Assembly: GCA_002338655.1 (NCBI GenBank)
Contig: DDIU01000036.1
Span: 72,058-136,057 of the forward strand
Source of the DNA: Flammeovirgaceae bacterium UBA1842
GTDB lineage: Bacteria > Bacteroidota > Bacteroidia > Cytophagales > Cyclobacteriaceae
DNA length: 64,000 nucleotides
Direction of reading: 5' to 3'
Made by a program: the position numbers and the translations under genes. Numbering within the stretch: position 1 is the first letter of the stretch; every line of letters begins with the position of its first letter. The notes beneath the pieces are model-generated. The model had not been told where the DNA came from and searched no databases. It was given only the letters and a program-made list of their open reading frames with translations. Shown here in pieces: positions 1 through 9,273 of this stretch.

Positions 1-1
1 T

Positions 2-421
2 GAAGTCAAGATTGAAACAGAAGAATTAAAGATATCTATAAAAAGAGATCCTGACGTTCAGAATCACGTTATTGAAAGTGCCCCTGCATCAGTAAGTGCA
101 GCACCTGCACCGGCCGTGGCAGCACCAGCAGCAGCCCCTGCTCCAGCAGCAGCTTCACCAGATGAGCCTGCAGCTAAAAAATATGTAGAGATAAGAACAC
201 CAATGATTGGTACTTTTTACCGATCACCAAATCCTGATTCCCCCTCATTTGTCAACGTGGGTGACAAAGTCGAAAAAGGGCAACCTGTTTGTATTGTTGA
301 GGCAATGAAATTATTTAATGAAATAGAATCAGAAGTATCTGGTACTATTGTTAAAGTAGTTGCTGAAAATGCATCACCAGTGGAATACGATCAAGTATTA
401 TTCTTGGTTGATCCATCATAA
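2..421 (+). CDS. accB: Biotin carboxyl carrier protein of acetyl-CoA carboxylase (5' end outside window)
   Basis: The frame is open to the left edge, so the N-terminus is missing; 139 residues are visible. A basic segment is followed by an Ala/Pro-rich hinge (about residues 25-55), then a biotinyl domain with the biotinylation motif EAMKLFNEIE; the lysine of AMK carries biotin. The protein shuttles carboxybiotin between biotin carboxylase and the carboxyltransferase in the first step of fatty-acid synthesis. accC follows 56 bp downstream on the same strand, the usual order. The Met at 116 lies inside the hinge and is not a real start. Confidence 0.95.
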   Translation, partial: EVKIETEELKISIKRDPDVQNHVIESAPASVSAAPAPAVAAPAAAPAPAAASPDEPAAKKYVEIRTPMIGTFYRSPNPDSPSFVNVGDKVEKGQPVCIVEAMKLFNEIESEVSGTIVKVVAENASPVEYDQVLFLVDPS

Positions 422-477
422 TTTTTCGATCCATACGGATCATGGTGTAAAATCATTAACCTTAAACGCGAAAAATT

Positions 478-1827
478 GTGTTCAAAAAAATACTAATTGC
501 AAATAGAGGTGAAATAGCCTTAAGAATTATCAGGACATGCCGTGAAATGGGCATTCGTACGGTTGCAGTATACTCAACGGCAGACAAAGAAAGTTTACAT
601 GTGCGCTTTGCAGATGAAGCCGTATGTATAGGTAAACCGCCAAGTAAAGATTCCTATCTAAGCATTCCAAACATCATTGCCGCGGCAGAAATCACTAATG
701 CTGACGCTATCCATCCTGGCTATGGTTTCTTATCAGAAAACGCTGAGTTTAGTGCTGTATGCGCTGAATATAACATCAAATTTATTGGTGCATCTGCAGA
801 AATGATTAATAAAATGGGTGATAAGGCCACTGCCAAAGAGACCATGAAAAAAGCGGGTGTTCCGACCATACCAGGTTCAGAAGGGCTGCTAAAATCCATT
901 GCCGAAGGCACAAAATTAGCTAAGAAGATAAAGTACCCCGTAATATTAAAGGCAACTGCAGGAGGTGGTGGCCGTGGTATGCGTATCGTACATGATGAAG
1001 CAGGATTTAAGAAAGCTTGGGACGATGCTAAGCAGGAGTCTAAGGCTGCTTTTGGAAATGATGGCTTGTACTTAGAGAAATATGTAGTAGAACCACGTCA
1101 CGTAGAAATTCAAATAGTGGGTGATTGTACCGGCAAAGCCTGTCACTTATCTGAAAGGGACTGCTCTATTCAGCGTAGGCACCAAAAATTACTAGAGGAG
1201 ACACCTTCGCCTGCCATGAGTCAATTCAAGAAATTGCGTGATAAGATGGGTACGGCCGCAGTAAAGGCAGCAGAAGCGATAAAATATGAAGGGGCAGGTA
1301 CAGTAGAGTTTTTGGTTGATAAGCATGGTGATTTCTATTTTATGGAAATGAATACCCGTATTCAGGTAGAACATCCGATCACCGAAGAAGTTACTGACTT
1401 TGACCTGATAAAGGAGCAAATAAAAGTGGCTGCCGGCATTAAAATTTCTGGTAAAAACTATACCCCTAAGCTATTTGCCATGGAGTGTAGAATTAATGCT
1501 GAGGATCCAGGAAATGGGTTTAGACCTTCTCCGGGAAAAATCACCAACTTACATTTACCAGGGGGACATGGTGTGAGGATTGATAGCCATGTATATGCAG
1601 GCTATACTATTCCACCCTATTATGACTCCATGATTGCCAAACTTATCATTAGTGGTCAGTCAAGAGAAGAGGTTATTACCCGAATGAAAAGGGCATTAAG
1701 CGAATTTGTTATTGAAGGCGTAAAAACAACTATTCCATTTCATTTGAAATTAATGGACGACAAACAATTTCAATCAGGCAAGTTTACAACTGCCTTTATG
1801 GATACGTTTGATATGTCAGGTCTTTAA
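478..1827 (+). CDS. accC: Biotin carboxylase subunit of acetyl-CoA carboxylase
   Basis: The 449-residue length is normal for AccC. The N-terminus MFKKILIANRGEIALR is the family signature, the ATP-grasp glycine loop GGGGRGMR is present, and the active-site stretch FMEMNTRIQVEHPITE is intact. It carboxylates the biotin on AccB using ATP and bicarbonate. The start codon is GTG at 478; no upstream ATG in this frame gives a better N-terminus. It forms an operon with accB and is followed by a strong nested terminator hairpin. Confidence 0.97.
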   Translation: MFKKILIANRGEIALRIIRTCREMGIRTVAVYSTADKESLHVRFADEAVCIGKPPSKDSYLSIPNIIAAAEITNADAIHPGYGFLSENAEFSAVCAEYNIKFIGASAEMINKMGDKATAKETMKKAGVPTIPGSEGLLKSIAEGTKLAKKIKYPVILKATAGGGGRGMRIVHDEAGFKKAWDDAKQESKAAFGNDGLYLEKYVVEPRHVEIQIVGDCTGKACHLSERDCSIQRRHQKLLEETPSPAMSQFKKLRDKMGTAAVKAAEAIKYEGAGTVEFLVDKHGDFYFMEMNTRIQVEHPITEEVTDFDLIKEQIKVAAGIKISGKNYTPKLFAMECRINAEDPGNGFRPSPGKITNLHLPGGHGVRIDSHVYAGYTIPPYYDSMIAKLIISGQSREEVITRMKRALSEFVIEGVKTTIPFHLKLMDDKQFQSGKFTTAFMDTFDMSGL

Positions 1828-1846
1828 TAGGTTCAAATAGTATTTA

Positions 1847-1934
1847 GGGGCGATCTTAAAATTGCTTGTCATTCCAATCTTGAATTAGTCAAGCTCAGAA
1901 TGACAGGGTTATTAATTTTAAGATCGCCTCTTTT
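1847..1934 (+). terminator. Nested hairpin terminator after accC
   Basis: A 15 bp perfect inverted repeat (1849-1863 with 1914-1928, arm GGCGATCTTAAAATT) encloses a second perfect 8 bp stem (TGTCATTC 1867-1874 with GAATGACA 1898-1905). A T-rich tract follows from 1929. Position and structure fit a Rho-independent terminator, although the loop is unusually long. Confidence 0.75.
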
Positions 1935-1973
1935 TCATTGTACATACCATCGAACTTCTGTAATTTGCTCAAC

Positions 1974-2615
1974 ATGAGGTTTTTCATCCTATTATTACTA
2001 TCAATCCCGATTACTGTGTCAGCTCAATTACCTGAGAAGTTCGTACACTTCGATATAGCTATGCATAGCTACAAAGGGGATATGGGTACTTACCAGAAAT
2101 ACACCGGGGGACTACAGCTAGGAATACAATTTAATAAGAAAAAGAGGCTTAATGGAGCTTTCAATCTTGGGTTGGGTAGCATTACTGACGATGACCCATC
2201 ATTTCAATCATCGGGCCTTGCAGGGGCCACGGAACCCAACAATTACTTTAAAACCAACTTCACCTACCTTAATTATGACCTTCATTTAAATCTTATTAAG
2301 AAGCAGAATCTTATAGTTTATATAAGTCAAGGCATTGGTTTTATGCGATTTACACCTAAAAATGAGGCGGGTGAAAAACTACATGGCCAACAAAACACCA
2401 GAATGTCAGGGGAAAATTACCGAAACTCTGTAATAATGTTGCCCACTTCGTTAGGTGCAATTTACTTTTTACCAAATAATTTCGGATTGAGTTTACAAGC
2501 TGGTTTGATGAACCCTTCCACGGATTATTTGGATAACATCTCTGAATTTGGACAGTCGGGAAATGACAATGTGCTCACTATGAGAATGGCTTTTTATGTG
2601 CCATTATCGCTTTAG
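1974..2615 (+). CDS. Secreted/outer-membrane beta-barrel-like protein of unknown function
   Basis: The 213-residue protein starts with a clear signal peptide (MRFFILLLLSIPITVSAQ), so ATG 1974 is chosen over in-frame codons upstream that would precede the signal with polar residues. The rest alternates polar and hydrophobic residues in short strands (for example YLNYDLHLNLI, GLSLQAGLM) and ends in an aromatic/hydrophobic strand (FYVPLSL), as in small outer-membrane barrels. It follows the accC terminator and stands alone, so context gives no function. Confidence 0.6.
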   Translation: MRFFILLLLSIPITVSAQLPEKFVHFDIAMHSYKGDMGTYQKYTGGLQLGIQFNKKKRLNGAFNLGLGSITDDDPSFQSSGLAGATEPNNYFKTNFTYLNYDLHLNLIKKQNLIVYISQGIGFMRFTPKNEAGEKLHGQQNTRMSGENYRNSVIMLPTSLGAIYFLPNNFGLSLQAGLMNPSTDYLDNISEFGQSGNDNVLTMRMAFYVPLSL

Positions 2616-2631
2616 TGTTAGTGACTTAAAC

Positions 2632-3381
2632 TCAAAATAAAGTGCCTTGTTTATTTTCCAGCTCTGGATAGAAATGGCGTTTTTGAGTTTCGGCCACGTT
2701 TCCTAAATACATTTTCCCTCTCAACTTCGGAACTGTGTAGGCTTCCATCTCTCCTGCTTCATAGGGAATCAACAGTTGCTTGCTTTTCTCCTTATCCTCA
2801 TCGTTCAATATCGGTTTAAGCCAAGCTTCCTCATTTTCCTTTGATAAAATAACCGGCATTCTTGATTCACTGACTTTTGGATTATTATGAATGCTTGCCA
2901 TCAGGCTATTGGCAGAAGTTGTCAATAATGAAACAGTTCTTTTTCCGTTCCATTCGGCCCAAATACCCGCCATGGCAAAGGGTTCGTCATTTTTCATCTT
3001 TATATAATGGGGGTAGGACTTACCATCGTGCCAGTGGTGCTCGTAAAACCCGTCAACTATTATTAAGCAATGATTGGTTTTGGCTACATCGCGAAATGAT
3101 GGTTTGCTAAACATTTCTTCAGATCGGGCATTAATGGTTTGGTTGGAAAGTTTGGTAGCTGAGGCAGGGTCTTTCACCCATGCTGGTATCAATCCCCATT
3201 CATAGGTCTGGATTTCAAATGGTTTTTTTGATGTAATTACCGGCAAATCGGCATGGTTGAAACCCGAGGTATGAAATGTTGGCGGAAGCCTTTTCATCAA
3301 ATCATTCCAATCAGAAGGTTTGCCATAATGCTTGGCATATTTATCTACTTTTTTGGTGAGGTAGGCAACATCGTAACACAT
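2632..3381 (-). CDS. yedK: SOS response-associated peptidase, YedK/HMCES family
   Basis: The 249 residues begin MCYDVAYL. Cys2, exposed after Met removal, is the catalytic nucleophile that crosslinks to abasic sites in single-stranded DNA in this family. The motif NARSEEMFSKPSF, the GFYEHHW segment with the conserved acidic residue, and SIHNNPKVSESRMPVIL with the active-site His region match SRAP proteins. Its role is protection of abasic sites during replication. It is a single gene, convergent with the preceding barrel gene (16 bp between stops). Confidence 0.9.
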   Translation of the reverse strand: MCYDVAYLTKKVDKYAKHYGKPSDWNDLMKRLPPTFHTSGFNHADLPVITSKKPFEIQTYEWGLIPAWVKDPASATKLSNQTINARSEEMFSKPSFRDVAKTNHCLIIVDGFYEHHWHDGKSYPHYIKMKNDEPFAMAGIWAEWNGKRTVSLLTTSANSLMASIHNNPKVSESRMPVILSKENEEAWLKPILNDEDKEKSKQLLIPYEAGEMEAYTVPKLRGKMYLGNVAETQKRHFYPELENKQGTLF

Positions 3382-3502
3382 TACTTTAAGTTAATAGTTT
3401 TTTTGATTCAATTTAAGTGTATTCCCTAAGATTGATCATCTTTGTAAATAGAACAGACCATAATGGCCTCATTATTGTTTTGAATTCTAAAAACCAACAT
3501 TT

Positions 3503-4324
3503 ATGAGACACTTATATAAAATTTTTATTGCAACAGCCCTTGTAGCTTGCATAGCATGTGAAGAATTACAAACTGGATTATCGAATGACGAGATTGTAAG
3601 TGGACTGAAGGAAGCTCTAGATTTAGGCTTAAAGGAATCTGTCAGCACCGTATCTGCTGAAGATGGTTACTTGAAAGATGAGATCGTTAAAATATTACTT
3701 CCCCCTGAAGTGAGTGCATTACAAGAAGAAATTGCCACTGGCTCCATTACGGTAGTAGCTGGTGTATTGGAAGTGCCCTACCAAACGATTATGGATGCTT
3801 ATGTGGCAACCAACCCTAATATCGATACTGATTTATTCAGTGAATTAACTATAGCCATGAACCGTGGTGCGGAACAAGCAGCAGACAAGGCACTTCCCAT
3901 TTTTAAGGATGCCATATTAAACATGAGCTTTACCGATGCTTTGGGTATCCTGCAAGGTTCTGAGACCTCCGCAACTGATTACTTTTTTAACAGCACCAAT
4001 GAAGCTTTATATCAGGCGTTTCAGCCAGATATTAGAAGTGCCCTTGACCAAACAAAGGCCAACGATATTTATGAAGGTGCTATAGGCTTTCTTAGTTATC
4101 CCTATACCGCAAGTCTGGGGCCTATCTCCCATACAGTAAAAGCAAGTGATTTTATTAACGTAACTCTTCCGGCTACCATAGACGACTACGCTACTCATAA
4201 AGCCATTGATGGCTTATTCTATTACATTGGTGAGCAAGAGAAGAAAATTAGGGCGGATCCATTTGCCTGGGGCAGCAACATTATTGAAAAAGTGTTTGGT
4301 AGCGCAGAAGCCCAAGGTAATTAA
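3503..4324 (+). CDS. DUF4197 family lipoprotein
   Basis: The 273-residue protein has a lipoprotein-type signal ending in a cysteine box (LVACIACEEL). The mature part is mostly helical and carries the DUF4197 features: the N-terminal segment with LKEALDLGLKESV, the central KILLPPEV, and SFTDALGILQG. The family is common in Bacteroidota and Proteobacteria, is predicted to sit in the periplasm or on the membrane, and has no established activity. The gene is monocistronic, convergent with a small broken ORF behind recQ. Confidence 0.8.
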   Translation: MRHLYKIFIATALVACIACEELQTGLSNDEIVSGLKEALDLGLKESVSTVSAEDGYLKDEIVKILLPPEVSALQEEIATGSITVVAGVLEVPYQTIMDAYVATNPNIDTDLFSELTIAMNRGAEQAADKALPIFKDAILNMSFTDALGILQGSETSATDYFFNSTNEALYQAFQPDIRSALDQTKANDIYEGAIGFLSYPYTASLGPISHTVKASDFINVTLPATIDDYATHKAIDGLFYYIGEQEKKIRADPFAWGSNIIEKVFGSAEAQGN

Positions 4325-4327
4325 GGT

Positions 4328-4478
4328 TTAATCCCTTTTCTTGGGTTTGGGAGGCGGTAGTTCCTTTAAGGTAATTCTAACCAGTTCGCTTAACCATTCA
4401 TGGTCTTCCAATTTATCTTCAATGAGCAAACTTGGTTTGGCTATTACCTTATTCTATCGTTTCTGGTTTTGTGGCCAT
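4328..4478 (-). pseudogene. Small ORF downstream of recQ, apparently split by one extra base
   Basis: Starting at ATG 4478, 19 bp after the recQ stop codon, the reading frame gives MATKPETIE and then a TAA. Moving by one base restores an open frame that runs as KVIAKPSLLIEDKLEDHEW and on to ELPPPKPKKRD and a stop at 4328. The total length is 151 nt, one more than a multiple of three, so one extra base would explain the break. If corrected it encodes about 49 residues with a charged helical middle and a Pro/Lys tail. I do not recognise a family; it may be a decayed gene or a sequencing indel. Confidence 0.4.
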
Positions 4479-4496
4479 GTATTTAATCTAATCTTA

Positions 4497-6401
4497 TTAG
4501 CCTAACATGAGTTGCCAATGCTCATCATACTTCAGTTCCCCGGCATCTACCATCACCCGTATAAGTTGCAGCAATTCTTCCTTATCCTTGGGGTTAATTT
4601 GATCAATAAGTTCCTCCACCGGCATGGGGTTCTCCACAAGTAAGTTCGACAGCAATTGACGGTAATGCTTCAAATGTTCTTCTTGGCCTACTTTTTTTTG
4701 CTCAACGCAAACATCACAAACTCCGCATTTATCAAAATCTATCTCCCCAAAATAGGTGAGCAATTGGGCTGTTCTACAGACATGATCATTTTTAACATAT
4801 TTTACTATTGCTTCCATTTTATCCTTTGCCACCTGTTGCCTTTGGTTTAACTTTTTGTTGTCAAAAGGCATTTCATCAATGGCATGGCGTTTCTCTACAA
4901 AAACAATTTGAGGCTTGTCTTTCTTTTTATCATAAGTGATTACTTCCAACTCGTGCAGTTTATCCAAACTGTCTGTGATCACCTTTTCACTGGTTTCTAA
5001 AATTTTGGCCAATTGCGTCTCTGATATCTTCAAAAAATCAGTCATCAACTCGCCACCGTAAGTACGTAAAAGGGTTTTAATCAATGGGTCAAAGCGGGCA
5101 TTGGCTATTTGAAACTCATACAATGCCTTATTGTCAATATTTATATGGATCTGAGAGGGGTTATGAAAGCTCTCATTAAACTGAAGAAGCCCTTCATCTT
5201 CCAACTTTTTTAATATATAGTAAACCTGTAGGTAGTTAAACTTATATATTTCCGAAAAAGTATGGATATCGAAATCAAAGCTTTCTCCGCCCCCACTGCC
5301 GACCGCCATTTTGTAGTTATTGGCCAAACTTTGATATAGCCTTTTTATCAATTCCAATGAGGGGGACTGAAGGCTTAGTTTATCTTTTAAATCCTTAATG
5401 TCGGCCTCATTGTAAAGGATCAAGGCAAAGGCCTTTTTCTCATCACGGCCTGCACGGCCAGCTTCCTGATAGTAGGATTCTAAATCCTGAGGTAAATTCA
5501 TATGGATCACCAACCTCACGTCAGCCTTGTCAATACCCATACCAAAAGCATTGGTAGCAACGATCACCCTTACCTGATTTTTAACCCATTTTGTTTGCTT
5601 TGTAGACCGATCGGCAAAAGGGAGTCCGGCATGATAAAAATCAGCACTTATATTGTTCTGATACAGTTTTGTGGCTAATTCCTTGGCTGCCTTACGTGTA
5701 TTTACATAGATAATAGCTGATCCTGGCACCTTATTCAAAACATCGATCAATTTCGTTTCTTTATCTTCCACCTTCCTCACTGAGTAACTCAGATTTGGCC
5801 GTGCAAAACTCTGTTGAAACAAATTCTCCTCTCTAAACGCTAACTTCTCTTGGATATCCACCCTTACCTTTTCAGTGGCCGTGGCCGTGAGTGCAATGAG
5901 ATTAACGGTTGGAATAATGTCCCTAATCAGCCCAATTTCCAAGTAGGAAGGCCGAAAATCGTAGCCCCATTGTGAAATACAATGGGCTTCATCAATGGCC
6001 AGTAAAGAGACATTCATTTTTGTCAATCGTTCCTTAAAAATATCCGTTTTCAATCGTTCGGGAGAGACATAGAGAAACTTGATATCCCCGTATACACAAT
6101 TATCCAGCTTAATGTCTATCTCCCTTTTGCCCATGCTGGAATTAATGGCAATTGCCTTAATTCCTCTCTTGTTAAGTTGCTCCACCTGATCTTGCATCAG
6201 GGCAATTAGGGGGGTAATTACAATACAAATGCCTTCTTTGGCCAATGCTGGTACCTGAAAACAAATCGATTTCCCTCCCCCGGTTGGCAACAATGCCAAC
6301 ACATCTTGTCCTTCCAATACAGCGTCAATGATAGCCTCCTGACCAGGCCGGAAAGAGGTATATCCCCAATATTGAGTCAGTATGGAAAGCGTGGTATTCA
6401 T
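4497..6401 (-). CDS. recQ: RecQ-family ATP-dependent DNA helicase
   Basis: The 634-residue protein has the full superfamily 2 set: Walker A PTGGGKS (residues 39-45), DEAH (137-140) followed by the aromatic loop CISQWGYDFRPSY, SAT-like TATAT, and motif VI QEAGRAGRD. A RecQ C-terminal zinc-binding cluster with Cys residues sits at about 547-565. The tail after the winged-helix region is short and no convincing HRDC domain is visible, so this is a RecQ without HRDC. It unwinds DNA 3' to 5' in recombination and fork repair. A terminator-like hairpin separates it from the upstream solute-binding gene. Confidence 0.93.
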   Translation of the reverse strand: MNTTLSILTQYWGYTSFRPGQEAIIDAVLEGQDVLALLPTGGGKSICFQVPALAKEGICIVITPLIALMQDQVEQLNKRGIKAIAINSSMGKREIDIKLDNCVYGDIKFLYVSPERLKTDIFKERLTKMNVSLLAIDEAHCISQWGYDFRPSYLEIGLIRDIIPTVNLIALTATATEKVRVDIQEKLAFREENLFQQSFARPNLSYSVRKVEDKETKLIDVLNKVPGSAIIYVNTRKAAKELATKLYQNNISADFYHAGLPFADRSTKQTKWVKNQVRVIVATNAFGMGIDKADVRLVIHMNLPQDLESYYQEAGRAGRDEKKAFALILYNEADIKDLKDKLSLQSPSLELIKRLYQSLANNYKMAVGSGGGESFDFDIHTFSEIYKFNYLQVYYILKKLEDEGLLQFNESFHNPSQIHINIDNKALYEFQIANARFDPLIKTLLRTYGGELMTDFLKISETQLAKILETSEKVITDSLDKLHELEVITYDKKKDKPQIVFVEKRHAIDEMPFDNKKLNQRQQVAKDKMEAIVKYVKNDHVCRTAQLLTYFGEIDFDKCGVCDVCVEQKKVGQEEHLKHYRQLLSNLLVENPMPVEELIDQINPKDKEELLQLIRVMVDAGELKYDEHWQLMLG

Positions 6402-6416
6402 TTGAGGTCTAAATTA

Positions 6417-6446
6417 AAGAAAAAGGCCACCAATTTTGGTAGCCTG
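6417..6446 (-). terminator. Hairpin terminator between solute-binding gene and recQ
   Basis: Read on the minus strand, GGCTACC (6444-6438) pairs with GGTGGCC (6431-6425) with one mismatch, followed by a T tract at 6424-6418. It would end transcripts of the 6522-7373 gene. Confidence 0.6.
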
Positions 6447-6490
6447 ATTATTCGATACTTTAAAAGTAATACAATTGAATAAAATAGAGA

Positions 6491-6509
6491 CCCCGGAACA
6501 AGTCTGGGG
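6491..6509. repeat. Short inverted repeat with CCGGAACAAGTC core
   Basis: CCCC and GGGG arms flank GGAACAAGTC-like bases just after the solute-binding gene stop. The same GGAACAAGTCC core recurs at 61040-61055, 61083-61108 and 63324-63339, so it belongs to a small palindrome family scattered in this genome. Confidence 0.4.
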
Positions 6510-6521
6510 AAGATTAGCCCT

Positions 6522-7373
6522 TTAATTAACCGACTGAAGGAGTTTTACTCCAGTAGTGCCCAAATGATCGGCCAATATTTTCTTGTAGGCAGTAGAATTG
6601 GTATAGCCACCATTGGCATTAAAAAACTCTTCCAATAATGGCTGCCAATCACTATTCAAAGGCATAGTAAAGCCAAACTGCTCTGAACTTTGATCACCAA
6701 TAGGGTGTCTCTTTAATGCCTGTTTTCTTGAAACTGCATCTAGGTAAAAGGCCAAATCCAAATAGGAAAACGACTTGGGGTCTGACAAAACTTTTTCCAA
6801 GGTCTCGGGACTTGATGAAGCATAGGCCACTTTCATTGTGGGATAATATTTGGCTTTAATGTCCAAAAGACGCTTTTCGTTAAGTGTGCCTTTGGCAGTG
6901 TAGGCCGTAAGTCCAGCAAAAGTCTGGCTAATATCGCTCATGCTTTTCAAAGTTGGCACACTACTTTGAGTCACTAGAATAGCAAAATTTGTAATCCATG
7001 GCGGACTGAATTTGATTTCCTTTTTACGGGCCTCTGTCATTGTGATGTTCCCCAATCCAAAAACTCCCCCTTTGCTCGCCTTTACTTTATCATACATGCC
7101 GCGGAAACTTGAACCATCACCTACAAATTTGGAGCTGAGCTTCACTCCCTTCGTGGTGTTCACATAGTTCACAAAATCATTCATGATATCTACACAGATG
7201 CCGGTAAGTTTACCCGAGGCATCTTTATAGACAAACCCTGGGGTTTCTACATAGGCCAATGAAATGGTACCACTACCATTTGACTTCACCGTATTCCAAC
7301 TGTCTCCTGTATATTGTGAAATTCCCAATGAGGAAATTCCCATCAATAGTATTGCTAATCCATATTGCTTCAT
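6522..7373 (-). CDS. Periplasmic solute-binding protein, amino-acid-binding (family 3) type
   Basis: The 283 residues start with a signal peptide (LAILLMGISSLGIS). The mature chain has the two-lobe family 3 pattern: GKLTGICVDIMNDFVNYV near the N-terminus, TEARKKEIKFSPPW, and a second lobe with Tyr-Thr-Ala-Lys-Gly-Thr. In this family the ligand is usually a polar amino acid. No permease or ATPase gene lies beside it, so it may act as a lone sensor or scavenger, or serve a transporter coded elsewhere. A terminator hairpin lies downstream. Confidence 0.8.
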   Translation of the reverse strand: MKQYGLAILLMGISSLGISQYTGDSWNTVKSNGSGTISLAYVETPGFVYKDASGKLTGICVDIMNDFVNYVNTTKGVKLSSKFVGDGSSFRGMYDKVKASKGGVFGLGNITMTEARKKEIKFSPPWITNFAILVTQSSVPTLKSMSDISQTFAGLTAYTAKGTLNEKRLLDIKAKYYPTMKVAYASSSPETLEKVLSDPKSFSYLDLAFYLDAVSRKQALKRHPIGDQSSEQFGFTMPLNSDWQPLLEEFFNANGGYTNSTAYKKILADHLGTTGVKLLQSVN

Positions 7374-7482
7374 AATCCAATAATTTTGCTATCATAATTA
7401 CTGAATTAGTAGATTTTAACCTATCAAAAGGGAAGTGATTTTACTATCATGTATGTTTTTGAGTGAATTAACTCTTTATTGG

Positions 7483-8388
7483 TCAGGAATAAAGATCAAC
7501 TGCCGTACGAAATGTATTGCAATGCGCATCAACAAGATCAACCAACCTAGCGGAATAACCACCACCCATGGTTATCACAAGTGGTATATTTCGTGAAAAA
7601 CAATTGCTGATCACGAGGTGATCGCGTTGCTTTACACCCACTTTGCTCAAGGCCATCTTTCCCAGTTTATCCCCAGCCATTACATCAACCCCTGATTGAA
7701 AAAAGACGAAATCAGGATCAACGGTTTTAAATAAATGGGTAAGATTGGTTTCCAATATATTCAAATACTCATGATCGTTGATATTAATGGACAAGGCTAT
7801 GTCAAGATCTGATTGTTCTTTGTGCAGTGGGTAATTGGCCTTGCCATGCATTGAAAAAGTGAAGACACGTTTTTCTGTTTCAAATATTTTAGCGGTGCCA
7901 TTGCCTTGATGCACATCCAAATCCACGATTAGTATTTTTTTGGCCCTGTTCCCTTTGAGTAAATAAGTGGCCGCAATCGCCAAGTCATTCAGGACACAAA
8001 AACCTTCTCCATGATTACGGTACGCATGGTGCGTACCTCCTGAAAGGTTGACCCCTATTCCATCTGCTAATGCATGATCTGTGGCGATTACTGTTCCTGC
8101 TACGCTATTTCGTGCCCGGTTAATGGACATTTCTGTTACAGGCAATCCAATTTTTCTCACTTCCTTAGGGGAAAGTGTTAAATCCTTCAAATGCTTCCAA
8201 TATTGAGCGGTATGAACGTTTAAGATTAAGGCTTCGTCCACAAGGCCAGGGTCAAAGACTTGCGTTTCAACAATAGTGCCCTCATAGACTAATTGTTCTT
8301 TAACCAATTCATATTTCTCAATTGGGAAACGATGACCCTCTGGAAGAGGGTATATGTACTTATTGGAAAAGGCGAATTTAATCACCAC
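7483..8388 (-). CDS. Histone deacetylase superfamily hydrolase
   Basis: The 301-residue protein has the HDAC/AcuC core: GGTHHAYRNHGEGFC with the His-His pair at about 120-121, VDLDVHQGNGT with zinc ligands Asp158 and His160, a later QSGVDVMAGD with the third ligand, and the glycine-rich MGGGYS. It should hydrolyse an amide such as an acetyl-lysine, acetylpolyamine or another N-acyl substrate. The start is GTG at 8388 and overlaps the end of the enoyl-CoA hydratase gene by 7 bp, so the two are translated together. The physiological substrate is not shown. Confidence 0.88.
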   Translation of the reverse strand: MVIKFAFSNKYIYPLPEGHRFPIEKYELVKEQLVYEGTIVETQVFDPGLVDEALILNVHTAQYWKHLKDLTLSPKEVRKIGLPVTEMSINRARNSVAGTVIATDHALADGIGVNLSGGTHHAYRNHGEGFCVLNDLAIAATYLLKGNRAKKILIVDLDVHQGNGTAKIFETEKRVFTFSMHGKANYPLHKEQSDLDIALSININDHEYLNILETNLTHLFKTVDPDFVFFQSGVDVMAGDKLGKMALSKVGVKQRDHLVISNCFSRNIPLVITMGGGYSARLVDLVDAHCNTFRTAVDLYS

Positions 8389-9155
8389 ACAATTGGCTCC
8401 TTATTCAGAAACGAGGCTATCCCTTTTTTGCAATCCTCACTGGCTCGGGCAGTGGCATTCATTTCTGCTGCATATTGTAATCCTTCTTCCAAAGACATAT
8501 TCTGAACATTGGCAATCATTTGTTTTGTATAGGTCATAGATTGGCCACTGTTATTCTTTATGAGCATCTGTGCAAAATCATTGACTTTGGTCTCCATTTC
8601 TTTGGCCTCCACTACTTCATTGATCAGTCCCAATGCTTGTGCTTCAACAGCACCAATCAGCTCCCCAGTGAGTAGCAATTGCTTCGATTTTGCCTCCCCT
8701 ATTTTTCTAAGTAAAAACACTTTGACAATTGCAGGAATAAAGCCAATTCGCACTTCGGTGTAGCCAAATTTTGCCTCAGGCACAGTAAATGAAAAATCAC
8801 AGACAGTAGCCAAACCGCATCCTCCGGCTATGGCATGACCTTCAATTTGAGCAATTACTACTTTGTTCAGCGTATAAATCTGATGAAACAATTCTTTCAA
8901 GTGATTGCTATCCGCAAGGTTCTCCTCGTAGGTATTCTTCTGTAATTGTTGTAGGTATGCCAAGTCAGCACCGGCACAAAATGATTTACCATTGGCCTTA
9001 AGCACAATCACTTTTGCATTTTCATCGTCTGCTGCTGTAGTGAACGCCTTTTTCAGCTCAGATACCACCTCAAAATTTAGTGCGTTGCGTTTATCCGGTC
9101 GGTTAAGGGTAATATAAGCAATTCTATTTTCTACTTCGTATTTTACAAAATCCAT
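8382..9155 (-). CDS. Enoyl-CoA hydratase/isomerase family protein (complete copy)
   Basis: ATG 9155 gives a 257-residue crotonase-fold protein starting MDFVKYEVENRIAYITLN. It has the oxyanion-hole segments SFCAGADLAYL and AIAGGCGLA and the helix after CDFSF. The glutamate region FGYTEVRIGFIPA resembles methylglutaconyl-CoA and other hydratases of leucine or fatty-acid breakdown. Residues about 14-70 are coded by a 172 bp segment that is 98% identical to a second, truncated copy at 13044-13215; the first 13 codons differ clearly between the copies. This copy's 5' end therefore looks imported together with the adjoining island. Confidence 0.9.
   Translation of the reverse strand: MDFVKYEVENRIAYITLNRPDKRNALNFEVVSELKKAFTTAADDENAKVIVLKANGKSFCAGADLAYLQQLQKNTYEENLADSNHLKELFHQIYTLNKVVIAQIEGHAIAGGCGLATVCDFSFTVPEAKFGYTEVRIGFIPAIVKVFLLRKIGEAKSKQLLLTGELIGAVEAQALGLINEVVEAKEMETKVNDFAQMLIKNNSGQSMTYTKQMIANVQNMSLEEGLQYAAEMNATARASEDCKKGIASFLNKEPIVW
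8945..9116. repeat. 172 bp direct repeat, copy A (inside complete enoyl-CoA hydratase gene)
   Basis: This matches 13044-13215 base for base except at three positions. Two of the changes are synonymous and one is Ser/Ala after Asn-Gly-Lys. It forms the right-hand (gene-side) boundary of the KAP island. Confidence 0.95.
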
Positions 9156-9273
9156 ATATGTTTGATCAATTGATACACTAAGTCTTTGCACAAAAATAAG
9201 ATTGGATGTACAGAATTTATCTAAATCAGTTTAACATTTAAATTAATGAGAACTGCTATTTATTAATACTTAA

